A DNA stretch of 38,408 nt, from NCBI GenBank assembly GCA_903644075.1, contig CAHJXH010000010.1:1-38408 (forward strand), read 5' to 3'. Source of the DNA: Sphingobacteriaceae bacterium. Its GTDB lineage: Bacteria > Bacteroidota > Bacteroidia > Sphingobacteriales > Sphingobacteriaceae. The first letter of the stretch is position 1; every line of letters starts with the position of its first letter. The notes beneath the pieces were generated by a model. That model was given only the letters and a program-made list of their open reading frames with translations, searched no databases and was not told the DNA's origin. Positions 7,550-15,522 of the stretch are shown in pieces. A program made the position numbers and the translations under genes.

Positions 7550-7957
7550 ATGAAAAATGCATTGCAATCGGGATTAATTATAGGGATACTCAGCGGCTTA
7601 TGGCTATTTATTATGCGCTGGGCCGGATATACTACTTTTAACGATCAGGTTTCACCTATCGAATACATTTCGATAGTGATCCCAATCATCGGTTTATATT
7701 TTGGTGTTCGCAGCTACCGCGATAAAGAATTAAAAGGCCAGATGGGCTTTTTGGAGGCTTTAGTGCAAGGATTTAAAATATTAATAGTAGGAGGTATTTT
7801 TACGGTGTTTGTGGGTATAGTTTATATTAACTATATCGCTGCCGAAAGTAATTTTCGCGATTTTTCGGGCCGTATATTTGGTGCTTTGCTTATCGGTTTG
7901 TTATCTTGTTTGGCGGTTTCGCTATTGCTGATGACGAAGCCCGAAAAAGTAGACTAA
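7550..7957 (+). CDS. DUF4199-family membrane protein
   Basis: A 135-residue inner-membrane protein with about four hydrophobic segments (near residues 5-25, 40-58, 75-97 and 108-128). The YFGVRSYRDKEL stretch after the second segment, followed by GFLEALVQGFKI, is typical of the Bacteroidota DUF4199 family, whose function is unknown. The stop is followed after one base by the GTG start of the DUF2752 gene, so the three small membrane-protein genes are probably one operon. No clear promoter box was found before it. Confidence 0.8.
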   Translation: MKNALQSGLIIGILSGLWLFIMRWAGYTTFNDQVSPIEYISIVIPIIGLYFGVRSYRDKELKGQMGFLEALVQGFKILIVGGIFTVFVGIVYINYIAAESNFRDFSGRIFGALLIGLLSCLAVSLLLMTKPEKVD

Positions 7958-7958
7958 T

Positions 7959-8264
7959 GTGCTAAAAAGAAACTTCGAATTAATATTCTGGATAATGGCT
8001 ATCGTGGCGCTGGGTGTATGTAACCCGGCTTCCGATAGCCATTTTACGTTATGCCCGCTTAAGCTGATGGGTTTTAACTGGTGCCCGGGTTGCGGTATGG
8101 GGCATGCCATTGCATATCTTTTGCATGGCGATATTAAAAGCTCATTTAAAGCACATTGGCTGGGCATACCGGCACTTGCTGCAATTTTATACAGGATCTG
8201 TAACTTAATTTACCTTAGAACATCTAAATTTAGAACATACAAACCTTTTGATTATGAGCATTAA
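7959..8264 (+). CDS. DUF2752-family membrane protein
   Basis: A 101-residue protein with the DUF2752 signature: CPLKLMGFNWCPGCGMGHAI (residues 32-51), a Cys-rich stretch between two membrane segments, with the pattern CP..(GF).CPGCGMGHA. Function unknown. The start is GTG at 7959; a nearby ATG at 7957 reads out of frame and stops at once. Membrane segments are at about residues 9-25 and 62-80. It overlaps the TM2 gene by 11 nt when the ATG at 8254 is used there. Confidence 0.85.
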   Translation: MLKRNFELIFWIMAIVALGVCNPASDSHFTLCPLKLMGFNWCPGCGMGHAIAYLLHGDIKSSFKAHWLGIPALAAILYRICNLIYLRTSKFRTYKPFDYEH

Positions 8265-8610
8265 CCCTTTCACCACACTTCCAGGAGCAACTTTCGAAGA
8301 AATAAATTTTTTGCAGCACATTACAACAGGGCTTAGCGAAACCCAGATGCAAAACTTTTTAAACATTTATTATAACAGGCGTAAAAGCCCGCAAGACATT
8401 ATGATATTTATTTTATTAGGCTTTATTGGCATTGCCGGAGTACATAAGTTTTTAACAGGAAATATAGTAATGGGCATACTTTACCTGTTTTCTGCAGGGT
8501 TTTGTTTTATCATGACCATTATAGACCTGATTAACTACAAGACCTTAACAAACGAATACAATGAAAAAATGGCTTACGAAAGCGTATCAATAGCAAAAAT
8601 GAACCCATAA
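8254..8610 (+). CDS. TM2-domain membrane protein
   Basis: A 118-residue protein with a TM2 domain: two membrane helices joined by a short turn, with the helix-1 motif LLGFIGIAGVHKFLTGN and helix 2 ILYLFSAGFCFIMTIIDL. A reading from TTG at 8248 adds two residues, but the ATG at 8254 is the better start. The roughly 50-residue N-terminal cytoplasmic part is unassigned. TM2 proteins are found with diverse partners; no specific role can be given. It is the last gene of the small membrane-protein operon. Confidence 0.82.
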   Translation: MSINPFTTLPGATFEEINFLQHITTGLSETQMQNFLNIYYNRRKSPQDIMIFILLGFIGIAGVHKFLTGNIVMGILYLFSAGFCFIMTIIDLINYKTLTNEYNEKMAYESVSIAKMNP

Positions 8611-8618
8611 TACCGACT

Positions 8619-8626
8619 TATTTTTG
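8619..8626 (+). promoter_or_regulatory. -7 box (TATTTTTG) before the NIF3-family gene
   Basis: Exact TAnnTTTG, 49 nt before the start at 8676. Between them lies a strong Shine-Dalgarno-like GGAGGTGG (8638-8645), placed 5 nt before an out-of-frame ATG at 8651 that opens a 31-codon reading frame overlapping the real start. Strong SD sites are rare in this lineage, so this may matter or be chance. Confidence 0.5.
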
Positions 8627-8675
8627 ATTCATAATTTGGAGGTGGAAGATATGCTAACTAAATTGCCACTTACTT

Positions 8676-9773
8676 ATGAAATTAGCAGAACTAACCAACT
8701 ACCTCGAAAGCCTTGCACCACTTGCTTACCAGGAAGATTACGATAACTCGGGCCTGATTGTTGGCCACCCGGAGCAGGAGGTTAACCAGGCATTAATTTC
8801 GCTCGATTGTACCGAAGCCGTAGTTGATGAGGCTATTGCTAAAAATTGCCAGGTAATCATTTCGCATCATCCCATCGTTTTTAAGGGACTTAAAAAGTTT
8901 AATGGCAAAACATACGTGGAGCGCGTGGTAGAGAAAGCCATACGCCACGGCATTGCTTTGTATGCTATACATACGAATCTCGACAGCGTAAGCAACGGCG
9001 TTAATGCACGAATTTGCCAGGTATTAGGTTTGCAGAACTGCCATATCCTTTCGCCCAAGCCAAACCTGTTAAAAAAACTGGTTACCTATGTGCCGCAGGC
9101 ACAAGCCGATGAAGTTCGCGATGCCTTGTTTAAAGCAGGTGCAGGCCATATCGGTAATTATAGCGAATGCAGTTTTAATAATGAAGGCACCGGTACATTT
9201 AAAGCCGGGGCTGGAATTAATCCTTATGTAGGCGAAGTCGGTCAACAACATATGGAGCAAGAAATACGTATAGAAACCATTTACCCGGCACAACTGGAAA
9301 GTAAAGTTTTAATGGCGTTGTTTCTTGCTCATCCATACGAAGAGGTGGCATACGACCTTTATCATTTAACCAATCAGTACAAACAGGTAGGGGCAGGGAT
9401 GGTAGGCGAACTGGCATCGCCCATGAGTGAGGATGAATTTTTGCGCCATGTGAAATTTAATATGAAAGCACAGGTAATAAGGCATACTGAACTGCGTGGA
9501 AAAAGCGTTAAGAAGATAGCTGTTTGCGGAGGCTCGGGAGGCTTTTTATTGAAGCAGGCCATAGCCGCCGGAGCAGATGTTTTTATCACGGCTGACTATA
9601 AGTACCACGAGTTTTTTGATGCTGAAAGAAAGATAGTAATTGCCGACATCGGACATTTTGAAAGTGAGCAGTTTACGCAGCATTTATTATATGAAATTAT
9701 TCAAAATAAATTCACTAACTTTGCCGTCCGTTTAACAGAAATTAATACAAACCCCATAAAATATTTTATTTGA
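8676..9773 (+). CDS. NIF3 / GTP cyclohydrolase I type 2 family protein
   Basis: A 365-residue member of the NIF3 (YbgI) family, toroidal proteins with a two-metal site. Metal-binding stretches are visible: SHHPIVFKG (about residues 64-72), HTNLD (about 99-103), and a C-terminal IADIGHFESEQF. The central insert (about 130-235), with its GAGHIGNYSECSF...HPYEEVAYDLY pattern, is the PII-like domain found in the long form. Biochemical role uncertain; some members are annotated as GTP cyclohydrolase type 2. Its TGA overlaps by one base the ATG of the zinc-ribbon gene, a pairing common in Bacteroidota. Confidence 0.92.
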   Translation: MKLAELTNYLESLAPLAYQEDYDNSGLIVGHPEQEVNQALISLDCTEAVVDEAIAKNCQVIISHHPIVFKGLKKFNGKTYVERVVEKAIRHGIALYAIHTNLDSVSNGVNARICQVLGLQNCHILSPKPNLLKKLVTYVPQAQADEVRDALFKAGAGHIGNYSECSFNNEGTGTFKAGAGINPYVGEVGQQHMEQEIRIETIYPAQLESKVLMALFLAHPYEEVAYDLYHLTNQYKQVGAGMVGELASPMSEDEFLRHVKFNMKAQVIRHTELRGKSVKKIAVCGGSGGFLLKQAIAAGADVFITADYKYHEFFDAERKIVIADIGHFESEQFTQHLLYEIIQNKFTNFAVRLTEINTNPIKYFI

Positions 9774-10516
9774 TGGAACAAACCATAGAACAGAAACTGA
9801 AAGGTTTATACGAACTGCAAACCATCCATACTAAAATTGACAAAATCCGTCAGGTTAGAGGTGAATTGCCAATGGAAGTTGCAGACCTTGAAGATGATGT
9901 AGCCCAACTGGAAACCCGTATCCAAAAGATCAAAGCAGAGCTTGATGATCTGGAAGATGATATCGTAACCCGTAAAAACCTGATCAAAGATGCTCAGGCG
10001 AATATCAAGAAATACGAAGGCCAGCTTAGCGATGTTAAAAACAACCGCGAGTACGATGCAATCTCTAAAGAGGTTGAGATTCAGGGTCTGGATATTCAGG
10101 TAAGCGAGAAAAAAATCAGAGAGTTTGAGTACGAGATCAGCACCAAAACGCAGATTTACGAAAAAGCTACTGCCGATCTGGATAGCCGTAAAAGTGACCT
10201 TGATGCTAAAAAAGCAGAACTGGGTACCATTACTGCCGAAACCCAAAAAGAAGAAGAAGAACTAAATACACAAGCAGAGAAAGCAAAAGAGACCATAGAG
10301 CCTCGTTTGTTAACTGCTTACAGCCGTTTACGCGGTAATGCTAAAAATGGTTTAGCAGTTGTAACTATTCAGCGTGATTCTTGCTCTGGTTGCTTTAACC
10401 AAATCCCGCCTCAGCGCCAGTCGGATATCCGTCAGCGTAAAAAAATCATTGTTTGCGAACATTGTGGACGTATTCTGGTTGATGAGCAAACAGCGCTCGA
10501 AACTGAAACTGTATAA
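9773..10516 (+). CDS. coiled-coil protein with C4 zinc ribbon
   Basis: A 247-residue protein. Residues 1-180 are strongly heptad-patterned and charged (long coiled coil). The C-terminus has CSGC and CEHCG pairs about 22 residues apart, forming a C4 zinc ribbon (zf-RING_7 type). The family sits beside NIF3 in many bacteria; proposed roles involve nucleic-acid or partner binding, not proven. The ATG at 9773 is chosen over a TTG three bases upstream; it overlaps the NIF3 stop by one base, so translation is coupled. A strong terminator follows at 10538. Confidence 0.9.
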   Translation: MEQTIEQKLKGLYELQTIHTKIDKIRQVRGELPMEVADLEDDVAQLETRIQKIKAELDDLEDDIVTRKNLIKDAQANIKKYEGQLSDVKNNREYDAISKEVEIQGLDIQVSEKKIREFEYEISTKTQIYEKATADLDSRKSDLDAKKAELGTITAETQKEEEELNTQAEKAKETIEPRLLTAYSRLRGNAKNGLAVVTIQRDSCSGCFNQIPPQRQSDIRQRKKIIVCEHCGRILVDEQTALETETV

Positions 10517-10537
10517 GCAGTTTATTAAAATATTACT

Positions 10538-10564
10538 AAGGCGCCCATCAAGGCGCCTTTTTTT
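10538..10564 (+). terminator. rho-independent terminator after the zinc-ribbon gene
   Basis: AAGGCGCC (10538-10545), a 6-nt loop and GGCGCCTT (10552-10559) form an 8-bp stem that runs into seven T. The T run ends only 3 nt before the ATG of the next gene (10568), so the stem also forms the immediate leader of that gene. Confidence 0.9.
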
Positions 10565-10567
10565 GTT

Positions 10568-12049
10568 ATGGTAAAAAAATTATTTTTATTAGCTATCTTT
10601 TTGCTGGGCTGCTGTCCGGTGTTTGCCAATTTCGATTTTAACAGCAATTGTACGCAGGCCTACGAAAACATTTTAAGCCTAAAATTGAAACGAGCCCGCG
10701 TGCTGATTGACCAGGAAAAAGTAACACACCCGGATAATGCGATAACCATACTGCTGGATAATTACTACGATTATTTTTATCTCCTCACTTCGGATAGCAA
10801 AGCAGATTACGATCGGCTGAAAGATAACAAAGGTAAACGGATTGATCTGCTGGAAAAAGAGGACGATAAATCCCCTTACTATAATTTTTCCATTGCACAG
10901 GTAAACCTGCAATGGGCATTAATCTATAGTCGGTTTGGCGAAAATACTTCGGCCGGGTTTGCCATTAACAAGGCCTATAAGCTGCTGCAATCTAACACTA
11001 AAAAATTTCCAGGCTTTATGCCCGATGATATTCCGCTTGGGCTTGTTAATGTATTGCTGGGTTCCCTGCCCGATGGTGCATTAAAAAGCACGCTTGGCTT
11101 TCTTGGGATTAAAGGAAATTCGGCAGCTGGTTTAAATATGCTGCAGCAGCTTTCGGTTAAGTTGCCGCATTCGAGCTATGCTATGTATTACGATGAGCTG
11201 GTGTTTTATTTAACCTATATCCAGTCGTATGTAATCAATGATAGCAACGCTTATGCAAAAATGCAGCAATATGCCACAGCTATGGATAATGGCAGCCTTA
11301 ACAAGGCCTATATTAAGGCCTTTGTGGCGCTGCGCACCGGCCACAGCGGCGAGACTATAGATTTACTGCAACATCGCCCTGTGGGGTCGGATTATGCCTC
11401 GTACCCATACCTCGATTATTTGCTGGCCACAGCCATGATGAACAGGTTGGATAGTGCGGCCGATAATTACTTTAAAAAATTTCTGAACGAAACCAAAGGC
11501 GTAAGCTATGTTAAAGATGCTTACCTGCACCTGGCCTGGGATGCCTTGCTGCACGGCGACGAGCGGCATTATCAAAGCTATATCCAATTGGTAAAAACTA
11601 AAGGATATACTTTTAACGATAAAGACAAGCAGGCACTCACCGAAGCCGGTAACCCAACACCCAATGTTGATTTGTTGAAAGCACGATTACTATTTGATGG
11701 TGGGTTTTATGATAGGGCCCTAAAGACATTACAGGATAAAAACCCCGCAAGCCTGACGCAGGTGTTTGATAAAACTGATTATTATTATCGTTTGGGCAGG
11801 GTATACGATGCATTGGAAAAAGACGATGATGCCATACGTAATTATCAACAAGCCATAAACACAGGCAAGGGAACGCCGTATTACTATGCCCCAACTGCCG
11901 CTGTTAAAATTGGCAACATCTACGAACGCCAAAAAAACAAGGCAGAAGCTGTACATTATTACAACATGGCCATCGCCTTTAAAAATCATCAATACGAAAA
12001 CAGTATTGAGCAGAAGGCAAAGGAAGGGTTGAAGAGAATGGGGTATTAG
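10568..12049 (+). CDS. exported TPR-repeat protein
   Basis: A 493-residue protein with a signal peptide (residues 1-20, ending PVFA). The rest is helical, with TPR-like repeats clearest at the C-terminus (YYRLGRVYDALEKDDDAIRNYQQAI and AVKIGNIYERQKNKAEAVHYYNMAI, about residues 400-470). Probably periplasmic or surface-facing, a scaffold with no visible catalytic motif; Bacteroidota encode many such proteins of unknown role. The start is fixed by the signal peptide and lies 3 nt after a terminator, so expression needs either read-through or a promoter within the preceding gene. The next gene converges on it across a repeat. Confidence 0.85.
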   Translation: MVKKLFLLAIFLLGCCPVFANFDFNSNCTQAYENILSLKLKRARVLIDQEKVTHPDNAITILLDNYYDYFYLLTSDSKADYDRLKDNKGKRIDLLEKEDDKSPYYNFSIAQVNLQWALIYSRFGENTSAGFAINKAYKLLQSNTKKFPGFMPDDIPLGLVNVLLGSLPDGALKSTLGFLGIKGNSAAGLNMLQQLSVKLPHSSYAMYYDELVFYLTYIQSYVINDSNAYAKMQQYATAMDNGSLNKAYIKAFVALRTGHSGETIDLLQHRPVGSDYASYPYLDYLLATAMMNRLDSAADNYFKKFLNETKGVSYVKDAYLHLAWDALLHGDERHYQSYIQLVKTKGYTFNDKDKQALTEAGNPTPNVDLLKARLLFDGGFYDRALKTLQDKNPASLTQVFDKTDYYYRLGRVYDALEKDDDAIRNYQQAINTGKGTPYYYAPTAAVKIGNIYERQKNKAEAVHYYNMAIAFKNHQYENSIEQKAKEGLKRMGY

Positions 12050-12121
12050 TTGATTTGATAATTTATTAATGTTTGCAAGAGGCGGGAGCAAGCCAATGCT
12101 ATTCAAGTATCACTTCCCCGA

Positions 12122-12214
12122 TTTGTCATTGCGAGGAACGAAGCAATCTCGTAGCTATACAGATCGAATAGGTATTGGCGACGAGATTGCCACGCTATCG
12201 CTCGCAATGACAAA
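12122..12214. repeat. REP-like inverted repeat, short copy
   Basis: A 93-bp element whose ends pair over 14 bp (TTTGTCATTGCGAG at 12122-12135 with CTCGCAATGACAAA at 12201-12214). Inner parts carry GAAGCAATCTCGT and ACGAGATTGCC, which also pair. Same family as the ends of the long elements at 28.1, 36.4 and 38.2 kb. It lies between convergent genes (TPR protein and radical SAM). The rest of 12050-12255 shows no gene. Confidence 0.88.
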
Positions 12215-12255
12215 GGTTTTAAAGGCCTCTTCTTCGGGGAGGGTTGGGAGGGTTT

Positions 12256-13326
12256 TCAAAACAAACTCGTCTGCCTCCCGCTCTTTGGCGTGAATTGCGT
12301 TAAATCATAAGCAGGCATTTCGCGCCCCGCTAAAAACCGGTTACAGGCAATTCGGTAGAGTTGATGAATAGATTCGGCAATGTGCCCATCGCCCACCATG
12401 CGGCGGCCGAAATCGCTGTCGTTTATTTTACCTCCGTGGCAGCTGGCAATCATGTTCAGTACCTTTTCAGCTTTGTTGGGGAATGCCTTGTAGATCCAGT
12501 CGGTAAAAATATCACCAATGCTGCCGTTTAGGCGCACAATGGTAAAGCCGGCCGCAACTGCGCCACGGTTGGCCGCAGCTCTAATAATATCAGGCATTTC
12601 ATTGCTGTTTAATCCCGGAATAATAGGCGCCGACATTACCCTTACCGGTATCCCTGCGTTAGAAAGTTTTTCAATGACTGATAAGCGCCCGCTTGCTGTA
12701 ACTGTTCTTGGCTCGAGCTTTTGACGTAATTGCTCATCGAGCGAGGTGATAGAAACATTTACGTGGATGAGGTTGAGCTTTGCCAGCTCAATCAAAATAT
12801 CCAGATCGCGCAGTACCAGGTTGTTTTTGGTGATGATACTTACCGGATTTTTATATTGAAGAAAAACCTCCAGCAGTTTGCGGGTGATTTCGAGTTTACG
12901 CTCTACCGGCTGATAGCAATCTGTATTGCCCGAGAGCACAATTGGAGTAGGCAGATATCCTCGCTTATTGAAATATTTTTCGAGCAGCTCGGGCGCGTTG
13001 TGCTTAACAATGATTTTGCGTTCGAAATCCAGACCGGCGCTAAAGCCATAATATTCGTGGCTGTTACGGGCATAGCAATAAATGCAGCCATGCTCGCATC
13101 CCTGGTAAGGGTTAATGGAGAACATATGGCTCAGATCGGGGCTGTTAGATTCGCTTACTATCTTTTTGGCGTTCTCGTGGTAGAACTGGGTAGCCTCATT
13201 TTCGAGCAAAGCCTCGTCGAGCCCTTCAGGATGCTGGAGCACATATTTGCTTTTTAGAAACTTGTTGTGGGTGTTTACCTGCGCCCCGCGTCCCTTAAAA
13301 TATTCGGGATTATCTTCAAACGGCAT
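12256..13326 (-). CDS. PA0069-type radical SAM protein
   Basis: A 356-residue radical SAM protein, cytoplasmic. The 4Fe-4S ligands are C77, C81 and C84 in CEHGCIYC; further SAM-fold segments include LSGNTDCYQP and SIITKN. The C-terminal part (GHIAESIHQLYRIACNRF) is family-typical. Members resemble spore photolyase-like enzymes; the substrate is not known. It begins 30 nt after the response regulator stop on the same strand, so it may be read as the last gene of the signalling operon, although it has its own TAAATTTG box overlapping that stop. Confidence 0.9.
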   Translation of the reverse strand: MPFEDNPEYFKGRGAQVNTHNKFLKSKYVLQHPEGLDEALLENEATQFYHENAKKIVSESNSPDLSHMFSINPYQGCEHGCIYCYARNSHEYYGFSAGLDFERKIIVKHNAPELLEKYFNKRGYLPTPIVLSGNTDCYQPVERKLEITRKLLEVFLQYKNPVSIITKNNLVLRDLDILIELAKLNLIHVNVSITSLDEQLRQKLEPRTVTASGRLSVIEKLSNAGIPVRVMSAPIIPGLNSNEMPDIIRAAANRGAVAAGFTIVRLNGSIGDIFTDWIYKAFPNKAEKVLNMIASCHGGKINDSDFGRRMVGDGHIAESIHQLYRIACNRFLAGREMPAYDLTQFTPKSGRQTSLF

Positions 13327-13331
13327 ACAAC

Positions 13332-13359
13332 AAATTTGCTAATTATTTTAGCAAATTTA
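13332..13359 (-). promoter_or_regulatory. hairpin plus -7 box between response regulator and radical SAM gene
   Basis: AAATTTGCTAA (13332-13342) and TTAGCAAATTT (13348-13358) form a perfect 11-bp inverted repeat with a 5-nt loop. On the minus strand TAAATTTG (13359-13352), a full -7 match, lies in the same sequence and overlaps the regulator stop codon. The site could be a weak terminator, a dyad operator, or both; no T run follows the stem. Confidence 0.5.
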
Positions 13360-13995
13360 TAATTGTATTAAATTATTTTTTATGGCGTAAAGTACCAGGC
13401 CAACCCGGCTTTTAATCTGCAGTTTTTCAAACAGTTGGTCGCGATAGCCATCTACCGTGCGGGCGCTTATGCACATCTGGTCAGCAATTTCTTTGTAGGT
13501 AAGCTCTGTTCCGGCTAGTCTTAAAAATTCTATTTCGCGGCTGTTTAACTTGATATGCTCTTTCTGATTCAGGTTTTTAATCAGATGATCTGTAACGAAG
13601 GACGGGTAGTATAGCTCGTTATTAGCAACCGTTTTTAGGGCTTGCTCAAACTCGTGCGGTTCCGAATCTTTAAGCAGGTAACCATGTACACCCAGCCTCA
13701 CCATTTTCAATACCTTATCGGCATCCTGAAACATGGAGAGAATGATGATCTTAACTTCGGGGTTGTTTTTTTTGAGCCATTGGGTAGTGCCAAAACCATC
13801 CATCTCGGGCATATTAATATCAAGCAATATAACATCGGGTTTGTTGCCCGCAGTGATATGGCTGATCATTTCCTGTCCATGGGCTGCTTCGAACAAGATA
13901 TTATAACCAGAAAACTGACCAATTAGCGAGGCTATGCCACTTCTAAAAAGACGGTGGTCATCAACTAATGCTATTTGAGTAATCTGCGTCGGCAT
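13357..13995 (-). CDS. LuxR/NarL-type response regulator
   Basis: A 212-residue DNA-binding regulator. The receiver domain (about residues 5-125) has the acidic pair D12-D13, the phosphorylation site D59 (VILLDINMPEMDGF) and the later Lys (LLKDSEP). The C-terminal HTH (about 148-208) has LNSREIEFLRL, TYKEIADQMCISARTVDGYR and the LuxR/NarL spacing. It starts inside the kinase gene with a 35-nt overlap, so the two are translationally coupled and almost certainly cognate. Target genes cannot be read from the sequence. Confidence 0.95.
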   Translation of the reverse strand: MPTQITQIALVDDHRLFRSGIASLIGQFSGYNILFEAAHGQEMISHITAGNKPDVILLDINMPEMDGFGTTQWLKKNNPEVKIIILSMFQDADKVLKMVRLGVHGYLLKDSEPHEFEQALKTVANNELYYPSFVTDHLIKNLNQKEHIKLNSREIEFLRLAGTELTYKEIADQMCISARTVDGYRDQLFEKLQIKSRVGLVLYAIKNNLIQL

Positions 13996-14785
13996 ACATG
14001 TTTTCTAAAAGCGGATCGAGTGCGATCTTAACCGAACATCCATTTCCTGGTGAGCTTTCAATAGTGGCAGTACCCCCAATAAGGGCAGCCCTGTTTTGCA
14101 GGTTTTTTAAACCCGACCCACGATGTTCATCCAATATACTAGTCGGAAACCCAACCCCATCATCCGCGATGGTCAAATTAAATACTTTTGGCGAATATAG
14201 CAACTCAATTTTTAGCTGCTGTGCATTGGCATGTTTAAGTGCATTATTTACCGTTTCCTGGAATATCCGGAACAATACCAGTTCGTTTTTCTCACCCAAT
14301 GAAAATGGATCTCCCTCAACATATAAATCGGCTTTTACCAAGCCACTCTTGTTAATGCGTTCGAGTTCGAGAGTTATCGTTTTTTCGAGCCCTGCCGCTT
14401 TAATAGTATCAAAGCTCATGCTCTTGGAAAGATCACGCAGATCATTGATAGCTTGCGATAACAATTCGCGGCTTTCTGTAATCTTGGCCTGTGTTTGTTC
14501 GGGATCTTTGCTAACCACGCCTAAAGAAAGCTTTACAAAAGAGAGTACCTGGGTAATATTGTCGTGTATCTCACGACTTACATAAGTAAGCGTTTGATCC
14601 TGGACTTCAATCTGCGTTTTTAAAATTTCCTGCTTAAGGTTCTGCTCAATAGCTACAACCTTTTGCTGATGCTCAAATGTTTTACGTTGATAGATAAATA
14701 AAATAACAACAATGAACAACACAAAGAGTATCAGGATACCAGTTGCTACCGTTAATAAAATCCAAAAATCGAACCCGTCTGACAC
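13961..14785 (-). CDS. histidine kinase with one membrane segment and no evident sensor domain
   Basis: A 274-residue HisKA_3-type kinase. A single hydrophobic segment (about 9-31) leads through a short coiled coil (35-65) into the phospho-acceptor region with H74 (REIHDNI). The ATPase domain has FQETVNNALKHA (N box, about 175-186), ADDGVGFP (207-214) and GSGLKNLQNRA (223-233). Only about eight residues precede the membrane segment, so there is no extracellular sensor; input probably comes through the 7-TM protein encoded next to it. The start is GTG and overlaps the upstream stop by one base (TAGTG). Confidence 0.93.
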   Translation of the reverse strand: MSDGFDFWILLTVATGILILFVLFIVVILFIYQRKTFEHQQKVVAIEQNLKQEILKTQIEVQDQTLTYVSREIHDNITQVLSFVKLSLGVVSKDPEQTQAKITESRELLSQAINDLRDLSKSMSFDTIKAAGLEKTITLELERINKSGLVKADLYVEGDPFSLGEKNELVLFRIFQETVNNALKHANAQQLKIELLYSPKVFNLTIADDGVGFPTSILDEHRGSGLKNLQNRAALIGGTATIESSPGNGCSVKIALDPLLENMYADADYSNSIS

Positions 14786-15510
14786 TAATTGATTGCTTTT
14801 TTTGAAACAGCGACACTTTTAATTAATGCCACAAAAATGCATAAATATAAAAGGATATTAGTTAAATACAACAACGGTTTTACCGCGGCATATTGTTGTG
14901 ATGCGTACATGTGAGCTTTGTTCTGAGCGCTGAACATAACCGTTAGCGGTACCTTGTGCAACTCGGAGTAGTTGAACAGGTATATTTCAGACAGGTGGAA
15001 TAAAATGCTGAAGCATGAATAAAAGAGAATTGCCGCAGCCACCATAAGTACAAAAACGCTCAATTTTTTGTATTTACCTATTTGATCAAAGATATTGACA
15101 ATGTAAGCAATAGCCCAGATTATTAACAAAACCCCCTTAGTTACAACAACATAATCTAATAGTACTTTAGCTTGTAACGGAGTGAGCTTAATAAAGAAAT
15201 ATAAATAACAAATGACGAAGCCGAAAAATATAGCTATACTGGCTTTTATTGTTTTTTGAAAAAATAGATAGGTAATATTATAATAAAAAAACCAGGCAAG
15301 GCAGGCATATTCAAAGGGGTTGAAGAAGAAAAAAACACCCAAATTATTTCTAAACTTCACCTTAAAATAATAGGCAACACTTTCCTCTACCAAGTTAATT
15401 AAAAGAACCAAAGCAATTGGGTACATAATAGTACCCAATCGCTTTGTAAACAATAATAATAACCCTAATAAGGCATCTATTATTAGAATTACCCAATAAG
15501 CATACGTCAT
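14785..15510 (-). CDS. uncharacterised seven-segment membrane protein, putative signal receptor
   Basis: A 241-residue protein that is hydrophobic over most of its length, with about seven membrane segments (near residues 3-21, 27-45, 62-82, 88-108, 122-142, 152-172 and 212-232) and aromatic-rich loops (FFFFNPFEYACLAWFFYY). I know of no named domain. It is fused translationally to the kinase gene (1-nt overlap) and follows the CPPxC protein gene by 12 nt. That arrangement suggests it senses something for the otherwise sensorless kinase. This role is inference from context only. Confidence 0.75.
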   Translation of the reverse strand: MTYAYWVILIIDALLGLLLLFTKRLGTIMYPIALVLLINLVEESVAYYFKVKFRNNLGVFFFFNPFEYACLAWFFYYNITYLFFQKTIKASIAIFFGFVICYLYFFIKLTPLQAKVLLDYVVVTKGVLLIIWAIAYIVNIFDQIGKYKKLSVFVLMVAAAILFYSCFSILFHLSEIYLFNYSELHKVPLTVMFSAQNKAHMYASQQYAAVKPLLYLTNILLYLCIFVALIKSVAVSKKAIN

Positions 15511-15522
15511 TCAATAATAAAA

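Noticed and set aside
9806-10246. 146-residue minus-strand ORF
   Set aside because: Antisense to the coiled-coil region of the zinc-ribbon gene; Phe/Leu-rich mirror of a charged coil.
12069-12293. 74-residue plus-strand ORF after the TPR gene
   Set aside because: Consists mainly of the REP-like repeat read as protein.
12730-13257. 175-residue plus-strand ORF
   Set aside because: Lies wholly antisense to the radical SAM gene, whose motifs are clear; composition is that of a shadow frame.
13998-14585. 195-residue plus-strand ORF
   Set aside because: Antisense to the histidine kinase gene; Ser-rich shadow with no start context or motif.
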